DNA of 64,000 nucleotides from a virus: positions 62,001-126,000 of the IMG/VR virus record IMGVR_UViG_3300042890_002891, one strand, 5' to 3'. The notes beneath the pieces were generated by a model, which was not told the origin of the DNA, made no database searches, and saw only the letters and a program-made list of their open reading frames with translations. The position numbers and the translations under genes are program-made. Below, in pieces: positions 20,456 through 26,845 of this stretch (position 1 is its first letter; every line of letters begins with the position of its first letter).

Positions 20456-21940
20456 TTACCTAAATGTTGGCAAATACTTCTCATCCGTAACTAGTTCAAG
20501 TAATCTTCTTTTGTATTCTGATAGAAACTTATGGGGAGGAGTAGGTTCTTTTTCATAAAAGAGACTACCTGTGTTACTTTGCAGATCATTATATTTTTCA
20601 ATGAGTCGTTGAGCTTGGAAAAAATTCATTTGGTCATTTTCCCATATTACAAAATTATGATGTGGTGCGTTGGGCATTTCGCGGTATCCAAATTTTGCAT
20701 AATCTTTGGTGATACTGCTTTCAAATACTGCGCCGTTTGCTTTTTTACCAATTATTAATGGTCTAAAGGCGAACGAGTCTAATTTTATTTCACGTGTACT
20801 CAACGCCTTCAGAGTGCGCTCAGCTGATTTAATTGTTTCGTAAGGAGTTCCAATTATAAAACTGCCATGCAGATTCATGTCATGGTATGTTTCTTTAATG
20901 GTTGATATCATTGCAATTTGTTTTTCTCTATTATAGCCTTTACCAACAGCTTGTCCACTTTTTCTATCCAACGTTTCTATACCAAAAAACATTGATCTTA
21001 CTCCAATATCGTATAACATATGAATAGTTTCGGGATGAGTGCAAATCAAATCTAATCTTGCATAACACCAGAACTCAGGTTTAAATGGCAACGATACTAT
21101 CATGTCTCTTAACTGCACAAGTTTTTCAACTGAATCGTTGAAAGTGTCATCTACTATCATGTAAATACAAATTCCATGATTGTTATAATTATGCAATAGT
21201 TCTTGTTTCAGTGTGGCAGCATCTTTAATAAAATCTAGTTTGGTCTTACCGTTCATAGGGTACGAACAAAATGCACAGCTGAATATGCATCCTCTGCCAA
21301 TTTCGATAGGTAATCTGGTATGATTCACAACGTCTTCAGCACACCATGTCATGGTATCCTTTGAAAATTCGTATCCTTCTGCAAGCACATTGTTGATGAT
21401 AATCTTGTTGTTGTTGATATTTTTATAGCTATTTTTTAATACAACACCGTGTTTTATGTGATCAACCAAATTTACTATGTTTGCTTCAGCGTATCCCAGC
21501 ACCAGGAAATCAGCATACTTGCATCGTAATTCTGGTCGTACTATCGTACCTCCTGCGACAATTTTTATTGCAGCATTCAACTTGTTGATGTGTGCAAACA
21601 CTTGATCATCAAAATCTGCTCCTTGCGGAAATAAATTAAAATTTTGTCCATGAATATTAGAATTAGATCCAGCCGTCGGCCCAGTTGCAACACTTGTAAT
21701 CAAATCATAGAATGTGGTGCTAAACCCTATCATGCATGTGTCTGACCCTACGGCACGATTTAATAATGTATAAATTTCATCAATAGTAAACTCGGACACA
21801 TGATTCACTACTAAACAAGAATACCCACTGGCACGCAGAGTATTTGCTAACTTGTATGCGCCAATAGCAGGAATAAATACTGAGTCATTAGGATTTCTGC
21901 GAACTATATCAGTAAAAAGAATAACATTAAAATTTGGCAT
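20456..21940 (-). CDS. B12-binding-type radical SAM enzyme
   Basis: 494 residues. The N-terminal ~190 residues resemble a cobalamin-binding Rossmann-like domain (IGAYKLANTLRASGY, later AGGTIVRPELRCKYADFLVLGYAE). The radical SAM cysteines are in GRGCIFSCAFCSYP (CxxxCxxC) near 215. FFGIETLDRKSG and GSFIIGTPYET fit the TIM-barrel core. Such proteins carry out methylations or rearrangements on unreactive carbons. The gene has TATAAATA 57 nt upstream and an AAAGGAAC site, so it is probably late. Substrate unknown. Confidence 0.85.
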   Translation of the reverse strand: MPNFNVILFTDIVRRNPNDSVFIPAIGAYKLANTLRASGYSCLVVNHVSEFTIDEIYTLLNRAVGSDTCMIGFSTTFYDLITSVATGPTAGSNSNIHGQNFNLFPQGADFDDQVFAHINKLNAAIKIVAGGTIVRPELRCKYADFLVLGYAEANIVNLVDHIKHGVVLKNSYKNINNNKIIINNVLAEGYEFSKDTMTWCAEDVVNHTRLPIEIGRGCIFSCAFCSYPMNGKTKLDFIKDAATLKQELLHNYNNHGICIYMIVDDTFNDSVEKLVQLRDMIVSLPFKPEFWCYARLDLICTHPETIHMLYDIGVRSMFFGIETLDRKSGQAVGKGYNREKQIAMISTIKETYHDMNLHGSFIIGTPYETIKSAERTLKALSTREIKLDSFAFRPLIIGKKANGAVFESSITKDYAKFGYREMPNAPHHNFVIWENDQMNFFQAQRLIEKYNDLQSNTGSLFYEKEPTPPHKFLSEYKRRLLELVTDEKYLPTFR

Positions 21941-21996
21941 AATTGATCAATGCTGTATCAGGTGACAGCATAATTTTCATAATTGTTCCTTTAAAC

Positions 21997-22004
21997 TATT
22001 TATA
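21997..22004 (-). promoter_or_regulatory. T4-type late promoter TATAAATA
   Basis: Exact match to the T4 late consensus, 57 nt upstream of the radical SAM gene and just inside the tRNA-Thr spacer. Confidence 0.72.
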
Positions 22005-22007
22005 TAG

Positions 22008-22081
22008 TGGTGCCCCACGACAGAATCGAACTGCCATCACAGGATTACAAAACCAGTGTACTGCCATTGTACTAGTAGGGC
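22008..22081 (-). tRNA. tRNA-Thr(UGU)
   Basis: Acceptor GCCCTAC/GTGGGGC; loop TTTGTAA; the anticodon stem carries two U-U mismatches; T-loop TTCGATT; CCA encoded. Confidence 0.8.
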
Positions 22082-22136
22082 GAAAAAGAACAGTTCAGGG
22101 ACCTAACTTCTTAAGATGAAGAGTATGAACTATATT

Positions 22137-22215
22137 TGGCTCCGCATCTGGGGTTCGAACCCAGCTAATCATTGATTAACAGTCAAGTCCGTGCACCTAG
22201 CTCGGATTCTGCGGA
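22137..22215 (-). tRNA. tRNA-Asn(GUU)
   Basis: Loop CTGTTAA closed by TTGA/TCAA; T-arm CTGGG-TTCGAAC-CCCAG; acceptor TCCGCAG/ATGCGGA; G73, CCA encoded. Confidence 0.9.
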
Positions 22216-22224
22216 ATAAATTGT

Positions 22225-22314
22225 TGGCGGAACGAAAGAGACTCGAACTCTTAAAGCGGCTTTCACCACTCGACGGATTAGCAATCCGCTCCAATACCAT
22301 TATGGGACCGTTCC
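22225..22314 (-). tRNA. tRNA-Ser(GCU)
   Basis: Acceptor GGAACGG, loop TTGCTAA closed by CGGA/TCCG, long variable arm, G73 and CCA. Confidence 0.92.
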
Positions 22315-22430
22315 AGGAAAATACTTAGCAGCATTGTGCTCTGCTAGAAAAATTTAACGTGGAGCCTTTCACTTGCCACGATTGGTACATCAAAGTACTT
22401 GAAGGTTACACCCAACCTCTAAGAGTGACT
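22315..22430 (-). ncRNA. Structured spacer RNA of unknown function
   Basis: 116 nt between tRNA-Ser and tRNA-Tyr with three hairpins: TAGCAG...CTGCTA, CGTGG...CCACG and an AAGTACTTTGATGTACC fold. No open reading frame. Confidence 0.4.
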
Positions 22431-22519
22431 TGGTGGAAGTGGTAGGATTCGAACCTACAACGTTTCTTATGTGGCGGATTTACAGTCCGTTGCCTTCAAC
22501 CAATTCGGCACACACTTCC
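22431..22519 (-). tRNA. tRNA-Tyr(GUA)
   Basis: Loop CTGTAAA closed by CGGA/TCCG; long variable arm; T-arm GTAGG-TTCGAAT-CCTAC; CCA encoded. Confidence 0.93.
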
Positions 22520-22525
22520 TAATAA

Positions 22526-22600
22526 TGGTGGAGGATAGGAGAATCGAACTCCTGACTGAAGCTTGCAAAGCTACTGCGTTCCCAATTACGCCAATCCCCC
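22526..22600 (-). tRNA. tRNA-Ala(UGC)
   Basis: Loop TTTGCAA closed by TAGC/GCTT-type stem; acceptor GGGGGAT/ATCCTCC; T-loop TTCGATT; CCA encoded. Confidence 0.88.
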
Positions 22601-22607
22601 GTTATCT

Positions 22608-22684
22608 TGGTCGGTCCTGACGGATTTGAACCGCCAACTTCTAGTTTCGAAGACTAGCACTCTATCCAGTTGAGTTAAGGACCG
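22608..22684 (-). tRNA. tRNA-Arg(UCG)
   Basis: Loop CTTCGAA closed by CTAGT/ACTAG; acceptor CGGTCCT/AGGACCG; CCA encoded. Confidence 0.93.
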
Positions 22685-22689
22685 ATATC

Positions 22690-22764
22690 TGGCGTACCCC
22701 CAAGGACTCGAACCCTGACTTAACGGTGTTGGAGACCGTTGTGCTGCCATTACACTAGAGATAC
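22690..22764 (-). tRNA. tRNA-Trp(CCA)
   Basis: Loop CTCCAAC closed by ACGGT/ACCGT; T-arm CAGGG-TTCGAGT-CCTTG; CCA encoded. Confidence 0.92.
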
Positions 22765-22773
22765 AAAATTTCT

Positions 22774-22879
22774 ACACACTGTCTGCGGCATCACAGCCCT
22801 GATCAGCTCAATGTGTGTATCGAAGCACTCTTCATGGATGGACCCACGTGTCTCCCGACGGATAGAGAGTGCTTCGATA
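22774..22879. ncRNA. Strong hairpin region with competing folds
   Basis: A perfect 14-bp stem, TATCGAAGCACTCT (22818-22831) with its complement (22866-22879), encloses 34 nt. Just before it CTACACACTG...CAATGTGTGTA (22774-22820) forms another stem with the ACACAC core of the GAAACACA repeat family. CTCTATCC near 22910 can compete for CGGATAGAGAG at 22859-22869. Confidence 0.5.
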
Positions 22880-22990
22880 CGCTGTAATTTTTCATCTCAC
22901 AAAAGAGACTCTATCCTACAGGCCGCCCATTTGCCCATGTTTTGAGTGCGGGTCAGGATCTCGTTTCCTATACACACTATCTAACGCTGA

Positions 22991-23026
22991 AAAGAAAAAA
23001 CCCTGGAGTTTTTAGTTCCAGGGTCT
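22991..23026 (-). terminator. Rho-independent terminator
   Basis: Stem ACCCTGGA/TCCAGGGT (23000-23007 and 23017-23024), then six T on the minus strand. It ends the unit holding the 42-codon ORF. Confidence 0.88.
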
Positions 23027-23051
23027 TTTGAATTTGCGGATGTTAACTTAG

Positions 23052-23180
23052 TTACTCATCACACCTCTCAAGAGATCCCGGAACGCCTGGAATACTATTC
23101 ATGCGACCATACGCATGTGACCAGGCGGATACCTGGGTAAACATGGGTTTCGTCAACAGTGAACAGAGAGTTGTTTTCAT
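23052..23180 (-). CDS. Small ORF with dedicated promoter and terminator
   Basis: 42 residues (MKTTLCSLLTKPMFTQVSAW.. ending SLERCDE), AGGA six bases before the ATG. The unit has a TTGACA/TATAAT promoter (23191-23219), a TATAAATA octamer further up (23245-23252), and a terminator 26 nt after the stop. The alternative is a structured small RNA with a chance frame. Function unknown. Confidence 0.45.
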   Translation of the reverse strand: MKTTLCSLLTKPMFTQVSAWSHAYGRMNSIPGVPGSLERCDE

Positions 23181-23190
23181 CTTAAATCCT

Positions 23191-23219
23191 ATTATACTTT
23201 ATTTATCATTTGATGTCAA
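23191..23219 (-). promoter_or_regulatory. Consensus sigma70 promoter
   Basis: TTGACA-N17-TATAAT, reading into the 42-codon ORF. Confidence 0.85.
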
Positions 23220-23244
23220 CCACCAAAGATAACTTCGTGTGAAG

Positions 23245-23252
23245 TATTTATA
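23245..23252 (-). promoter_or_regulatory. TATAAATA within a palindrome
   Basis: The late octamer lies in GTGAAGTATTTATACTTCAC, a 20-bp near-perfect palindrome just past tRNA-fMet; it could also act as a processing hairpin. Confidence 0.45.
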
Positions 23253-23266
23253 CTTCACGGCCAAAA

Positions 23267-23340
23267 TGGTTGCGGGTGACAGATTTGAACTGCCGATGCT
23301 CCTGGCTTATGAGACCGGAGTGGTGACCACCCTACCCGCT
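23267..23340 (-). tRNA. Initiator-like tRNA-Met(CAU)
   Basis: Loop CTCATAA. Position 1 (A) and 72 (A) do not pair, while 2-7 pair with 66-71 (GCGGGT/ACCCGC), the hallmark of bacterial initiator tRNA. The GGG/CCC anticodon-stem signature is not present. T-arm GGCAG-TTCAAAT-CTGTC; CCA encoded. Confidence 0.78.
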
Positions 23341-23362
23341 AAATTATTTATCCTATGCGTGT

Positions 23363-23391
23363 ATTATACAACACATTTGATTTGTTGTCAA
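23363..23391 (-). promoter_or_regulatory. Consensus sigma70 promoter of initiator-like tRNA
   Basis: TTGACA-N17-TATAAT, 23 nt upstream of the tRNA. Confidence 0.85.
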
Positions 23392-23606
23392 CCAGGTTTG
23401 GATAAGCTGATCATGTGACTGCCATACGTTTAAAAGTGTTGCCACCTTCCTGAGCATGAGTTGACTGTGACTATCAGTCTCGTACCTTTAAACGTCAGAG
23501 GTTCAGGATTTAATCGTTGTCCCTGGCAGTTGGGCCCATCGTCAATGAGTTTTTCCGCCACATGATCTGCTTAAACTGTAATTATCTGTTTGCTGTAGTG
23601 CAACCA
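23392..23606. other. Divergent spacer with long-range inverted repeat
   Basis: Between the minus-strand tRNA promoter and the plus-strand hydroxylase genes. ACGTTTAAAAG (about 23428) and CTTTAAACGT (about 23489) are inverted repeats around about 55 nt. No coding frame is convincing. Confidence 0.4.
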
Positions 23607-23614
23607 TATAAATA
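23607..23614 (+). promoter_or_regulatory. T4-type late promoter TATAAATA, plus strand
   Basis: Exact late consensus 19 nt before the ATG at 23634, with GGAG at 23624-23627 as ribosome-binding site. Confidence 0.78.
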
Positions 23615-23633
23615 ATTCACAACGGAGTCATAC

Positions 23634-24341
23634 ATGGAATACAAAACAATTTATCGTGGCAAAGAACTTCCTTTTGCGGATTATTTTGAAAGCAAAAAAG
23701 CCGGTCTGGTAGCAGAATTTCTAGCACAGTATCCTGACTTCTCTAGCACAGAAGTGCTGAACAATTCAGAGATCATGCAAAACAAGATCACTGCCAAAAT
23801 TTCTACCACCCAGGGCAGAGGCACTGCTTGGAAATTGCTACAGGTCAAAGGCAACTACTACGGTGAGCCTCCTTACTATGGTTCACAACCCTTTGAAGAA
23901 TCAAAGTCGAAATTTCCAACCATGATAAGCATCATTGATTATTTTGGATTTGATAATCTTGGCAGCGTGACCTATTCTGTACTGGAAGCCAACGGCATCA
24001 TTGCCAGACACACAGGACCTGAAAATCGTGCAGGTAAATTTATTCGTTGCCACATACCTTTGATTGTACCCGAAGGTGATCTGGGTATGGAGATCAACGG
24101 AGAAGTAGTTGACTGGAGTGAATCCTTTGGATTCAACAATCAAATCATACACAGTGTCTGGAACAACACTGATTATCGTAGACTGGTATTGATGATTGAT
24201 ATAAAACGCTCGTACATTGGGTTGCCTGATGCGCCTCCGTGGACAGAAGAAACAAATGCTGATGCAGTTCCTTTTGAAAAGACTCACAACAAAGTGACAT
24301 ATGGCCCTCAAGAGATTATACCAGCAGTGAACTTGAGATAA
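23634..24341 (+). CDS. Aspartyl/asparaginyl beta-hydroxylase-like protein, copy 1
   Basis: 235 residues. The AspH-type jelly-roll core is recognisable: SYSVLEANG leading to RHTGPENRAG (His126), FIRCHIPL, a WSESFGFNN segment, HSVWNNTDYRR (His173, then Arg182/183) and VLMIDI. These give the two iron-binding His residues and the 2-oxoglutarate-type Arg of the family, whose members hydroxylate Asp/Asn in proteins. One of few plus-strand genes, expressed from a late promoter. A second, diverged copy follows after 9 nt. Target unknown. Confidence 0.85.
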   Translation: MEYKTIYRGKELPFADYFESKKAGLVAEFLAQYPDFSSTEVLNNSEIMQNKITAKISTTQGRGTAWKLLQVKGNYYGEPPYYGSQPFEESKSKFPTMISIIDYFGFDNLGSVTYSVLEANGIIARHTGPENRAGKFIRCHIPLIVPEGDLGMEINGEVVDWSESFGFNNQIIHSVWNNTDYRRLVLMIDIKRSYIGLPDAPPWTEETNADAVPFEKTHNKVTYGPQEIIPAVNLR

Positions 24342-24350
24342 CTCTGTAGT

Positions 24351-25028
24351 ATGAAACTCCAAACAATTTATCGTGGCAAAGAACTTCCTTTCGTGGATTT
24401 TTTTGAAAGCAAAAAAGAAGATCTCATAAAAGAATTTCTAGTACAATATCCTGAATTCCACAGTATCGAGCCGTTGCATAATTTAGACCTCTTGCAAAAC
24501 AAGATCACAGGGGCATTGGGCAATAGAACCCACCCTGGATCTCCTTGGGAAATATTGCAAATCAAAGGTACTTATTTTGGCGAACCTCCATATTATGGCT
24601 CACAACCCTTTGAAGAATCAAAGGCAAAATTTCCAACAGCAACAAGTATTATTGATTATTTTGGATTTAGTGTCGTTCGGTCAATTTCGTATTCGGTTCT
24701 GGAACCGCACAGTACCATAGCCAGACACTGGGACCATGAAAATCATGAAGGCAAATTCATACGTGTTCATGTACCCTTGATTGTGCCCCATGGTGATCTG
24801 GGCTTAGAGGTCAATGGGGAAGTGGTTGATTGGAGTGAATCCTTTGGCTTCAACAACCTAAGATTACACAGCGCCTGGAACTTCACGGACCATCGTAGAC
24901 TGATATTATTACTTGATCTAGAACGCTTGCATCTGGGGTTGCCTGATGAGCCATCCTGGTCCGAAACAACCAATGCTGATACCGTACCCTTTCCCAAGAC
25001 ACCTGTTTTTTTATCAAAGCGCAATTGA
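24351..25028 (+). CDS. Aspartyl/asparaginyl beta-hydroxylase-like protein, copy 2
   Basis: 225 residues, clearly a tandem duplicate of copy 1: the first 20 residues and the GEPPYYGSQPFEESK segment are almost the same. The first iron region reads RHWDHENHEG instead of RHTGPENRAG, giving a His126-x-Asp128 pattern typical of other 2-oxoglutarate oxygenases, and the second His (His173, HSAWNFTDHRR) is kept. Divergence around the metal site suggests a different substrate or tuned chemistry (inference). Shares the late transcript of copy 1. Confidence 0.85.
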   Translation: MKLQTIYRGKELPFVDFFESKKEDLIKEFLVQYPEFHSIEPLHNLDLLQNKITGALGNRTHPGSPWEILQIKGTYFGEPPYYGSQPFEESKAKFPTATSIIDYFGFSVVRSISYSVLEPHSTIARHWDHENHEGKFIRVHVPLIVPHGDLGLEVNGEVVDWSESFGFNNLRLHSAWNFTDHRRLILLLDLERLHLGLPDEPSWSETTNADTVPFPKTPVFLSKRN

Positions 25029-25035
25029 TCTAAAC

Positions 25036-25127
25036 TGGTACCAGCGGAGAGGATCGAACTCTCTCAAGAACGCTAATCTGGCGCTAAAAGGTGTATAAGA
25101 CCTCTCTGACTACCAAGTCTCGCTGGC
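25036..25127 (-). tRNA. tRNA with UAU anticodon (Ile) on a long-variable-arm body
   Basis: Acceptor GCCAGCG/CGCTGGT; D-arm GAC-TTGGTA-GTC; loop CTTATAC closed by AGGT/ACCT; T-arm GAGAG-TTCGATC-CTCTC; CCA encoded. The variable region is about 22 nt, as in Leu/Ser/Tyr tRNAs, which is odd for isoleucine. Confidence 0.78.
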
Positions 25128-25132
25128 ATGCA

Positions 25133-25206
25133 TGGAGCGGGATAAGAGAATCGAACTCTTGACTGGAGATTGGAAATCTCTAATTTTGCCATTAAACTAA
25201 TCCCGC
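25133..25206 (-). tRNA. tRNA-Gly(UCC)
   Basis: Acceptor GCGGGAT/ATCCCGC; loop TTTCCAA closed by GAGA/TCTC; T-loop TTCGATT; CCA encoded. Confidence 0.9.
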
Positions 25207-25216
25207 ATGAATTGAA

Positions 25217-25438
25217 TTTGAGAGCCTACGCCGCGTTTATCGTAGATTTATTCAGGACTTACCGGCCGCCTAGCCTGACCTCGAGCACGATGGATATCAC
25301 TTGGGCTCCGTCCAGTACAGTCCCCATTACGGACCTCCGCAGTTGCCCGCGGGTGGGAGTTGAACCCATTAACCTTTTACTGCTTTGGTCCTTCGAAGAA
25401 ACCTAGACAGCGTGACTTCACTTGCTGACACTCTCAAA
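25217..25438 (-). ncRNA. Large structured RNA of unknown family (222 nt)
   Basis: Closed by an 8-bp end-to-end stem TTTGAGAG/CTCTCAAA. Inside are a tRNA-like arm with loop CTTCGAA (stem GGTTT/GGACC), a T-arm-like ATGGG-TTCAACT-CCCAC, and hairpins TCCGT/ACGGA, TCAGG/CCTGA and CTACG/CGTAG. Words GTCAGCAAGTGAA and TAGGCTCTC recur in the elements at 26003-26128 and 26846-27084. No coding frame. Confidence 0.5.
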
Positions 25439-25449
25439 ACTAAAAATGT

Positions 25450-25547
25450 AGTAGGCTGAGACATAACTCAATTGGTTTGCGCTTCGATGTTTAACGCCAT
25501 TAAAGGATCCGCAACGCCATTTACTCCGGCACCAGGCCGGAACTACA
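25450..25547 (-). ncRNA. Structured spacer RNA
   Basis: Hairpins TCCGGC-CTGGT-GCCGGA and CTGAG-ACATAA-CTCA; AACGCCATT occurs twice, 19 nt apart. Function unknown. Confidence 0.35.
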
Positions 25548-25552
25548 AAAAA

Positions 25553-25631
25553 GGTTGAGCAGCAGAGGACTTGCACCTCACAGTAACTAGTATAGGAGAC
25601 TTCCGTCTCTACTGCATCTATGCTCTACTCA
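25553..25631 (-). ncRNA. tRNA-like RNA lacking a normal anticodon arm
   Basis: Acceptor TGAGTAG/CTGCTCA (7 bp, one G-U) with A73 and CC; T-arm GAGG-TGCAAGT-CCTC. In place of the anticodon arm stands GAGAC-GGAA-GTCTC, a stem with a tetraloop. Not readable as a decoding tRNA. Confidence 0.5.
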
Positions 25632-25637
25632 TAAAAT

Positions 25638-25718
25638 TGGTGGACCCCGTCGGTACTTCGCCGCACTCCTAGTTCAGTAACGTTACTTCTGAACCAACGC
25701 ATCTCACGTTGAGAGCCC
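25638..25718 (-). ncRNA. tRNA-like RNA with extended central helix
   Basis: GGGCTCT and GGGGTCC can pair as an acceptor through several G-U pairs, followed by A-CCA. AACG/CGTT makes a D-arm-like stem. The centre is the near-palindromic GTTCAG...CTGAAC helix with no 7-nt anticodon loop. Confidence 0.4.
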
Positions 25719-25783
25719 ATAAACTAATCAAGGGCTTGTAGACCAAACTACAATTTACCGGTTTCTAGACGAACCCCTAAACT

Positions 25784-25859
25784 TGGTGGGCTATCGAGGA
25801 CTCAAACCTCGCAACATCTCTATGTCAAAGAGACAGGATTTCCAATCACTCTAAAGCCT
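25784..25859 (-). tRNA. tRNA-Val(GAC)
   Basis: Loop TTGACAT closed by TCTCT/AGAGA; T-arm CGAGG-TTTGAGT-CCTCG; acceptor AGGCTTT/ATAGCCC with two mismatches; CCA encoded. Confidence 0.75.
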
Positions 25860-25865
25860 ATTATT

Positions 25866-25979
25866 TGGTGGAGACAGCCTACACACATGCACTACACACC
25901 TGTGCCGTCCACTTTATCCGCTGGTCTCAGCAGTCGCGCCGTTCTAGCAGCGCCTTGCACAAGATCAGTTTCAGTCTCC
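25866..25979 (-). ncRNA. tRNA-end-bearing RNA (114 nt), unknown
   Basis: GGAGAC at the 5' end pairs with GTCTCC, which is followed by ACCA, but no T-arm precedes it. Inside are GCTG-AGAC-CAGC and a GCGC-rich hairpin. Not a recognisable tRNA. Confidence 0.4.
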
Positions 25980-26002
25980 GAAAATTGGTGATTAGTGCTG
26001 CT

Positions 26003-26128
26003 GCGACACAGCGACATCCCCGGAGCGAGAGCGTAGGAACTGAATCTACGGGTTTAGCACCTCCGGGGTCGAACAGTCAGGACAACTACTGGTACCGTAC
26101 TTGCTGACACTTGTTCAAGGTGTGTCGC
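26003..26128 (-). ncRNA. Structured RNA related to the 25.2-kb element
   Basis: Outer stem GCGACACA/TGTGTCGC; inner perfect CCCCGGAG/CTCCGGGG around a CGTAG/CTACG hairpin. Contains AGTGTCAGCAAGT, shared with 25217-25438. Confidence 0.45.
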
Positions 26129-26154
26129 GTTTTTGTACTTTCATTTCCAACTAA

Positions 26155-26231
26155 CCATATAGAAACACACTCAAAACTGCTGTTAAACCCTTGCAGGGGC
26201 ATGCCTAGTTAAAAAATGTGTTCTTATATGG
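26155..26231. repeat. Inverted-repeat element of the GAAACACA family (copy 2)
   Basis: Arms CCATATAGAAACACA (26155-26169) and TGTGTTCTTATATGG (26217-26231), 13-15 bp stem, 47-nt loop, total length 77 like copy 1. Confidence 0.75.
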
Positions 26232-26358
26232 CTGGCAATGTTATGAGGGCTCTTACCCCATCGTTGTTTGTATAGGCTGCGCGACCTATACATCCCGGAC
26301 ACACTCCCTGACCCGGCAATGCTTACTTTGTGGCTCTTGCTTTCCACTTGATTCTGAT

Positions 26359-26456
26359 CATATAGAAACACACTAGAGTTTTACGATAAACTACGCTCCT
26401 GAGTTTCTGCTCAGGACCCCATAGGTCTGCCTATGTTTCTAATGTGTTTTTATATA
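26359..26456. repeat. Inverted-repeat element of the GAAACACA family (copy 3)
   Basis: Arms TATAGAAACACA (26361-26372) and TGTGTTTTTATA (26443-26454). The loop holds two perfect hairpins, CATAGG-CAGA-CCTATG and CCTGAG-CAGAAA-CTCAGG. The right arm abuts the tRNA-like gene at 26458. Confidence 0.75.
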
Positions 26457-26457
26457 A

Positions 26458-26534
26458 CAAAATAGTGAACAGGATTTGCACCTGTGCCCACAGCCTGTTG
26501 ACAAGACTGCACTCTCCTACTAATCTACCACCAT
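26458..26534 (-). tRNA. Non-canonical tRNA-like gene
   Basis: Acceptor ATGGTGG/TCACTAT pairs over 7 bp with two G-U; T-arm ACAGG-TGCAAAT-CCTGT. The anticodon arm is best drawn as AGTCT-TGTCAAC-AGGCT, giving TCA with G instead of U33, or TTGTCAA giving GTC with a poor stem. CCA is not encoded. Decoding identity uncertain; may be a degenerate tRNA. Confidence 0.5.
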
Positions 26535-26629
26535 ATAGGAACACACTGGCACTCAATTGTCAATTGCAGAGCATAATAATTCTACGCCCTATGAGTTACG
26601 CATACTCTTCCAATGTGTTTTTATATGGT
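26530..26629. repeat. Inverted-repeat element of the GAAACACA family (copy 4)
   Basis: Arms ACCATATAGGAACACA (26530-26545) and TGTGTTTTTATATGGT (26614-26629), the longest of the set. The left arm overlaps the 5' end of the tRNA-like gene by 5 nt. Confidence 0.76.
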
Positions 26630-26688
26630 ATAGTAAAAACGTAATGGTTACGATTCCATTGCTACTTGATCATGTAGCCGATTTTGTT

Positions 26689-26763
26689 TGGCGCCACGGA
26701 CGGGAATCGAACCCGTCTTGGTCGGATAGACAATCCGTTGCCCTCCCAGAGAGCTACCGTGGC
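26689..26763 (-). tRNA. tRNA-Asp(GUC)
   Basis: Acceptor GCCACGG/CCGTGGC; loop TTGTCTA closed by CGGA/TCCG; G73; CCA encoded. Confidence 0.93.
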
Positions 26764-26769
26764 AAAACT

Positions 26770-26844
26770 TGGTAGAGCATAGCGGAGTCGAACCGCTCTT
26801 AGTGGACTGAAAACCCACTGTCCTAACCGATAGACGAATGCTCC
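26770..26844 (-). tRNA. tRNA-Glu(UUC)
   Basis: Acceptor GGAGCAT/ATGCTCT; loop TTTTCAG closed by GTGG/CCAC; T-arm AGCGG-TTCGACT-CCGCT; CCA encoded. Confidence 0.92.
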
Positions 26845-26845
26845 A

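Noticed and set aside
25217-25438. RNase P RNA or a group I intron inside a tRNA
   Set aside because: I could not find the conserved RNase P core words (such as the GAGGAAAGUC region) or the P7/P3 core and exon boundaries of group I introns.
26183-26371. 62-codon minus-strand frame
   Set aside because: It overlaps two inverted-repeat elements, has no ribosome-binding site, and its composition is not protein-like.
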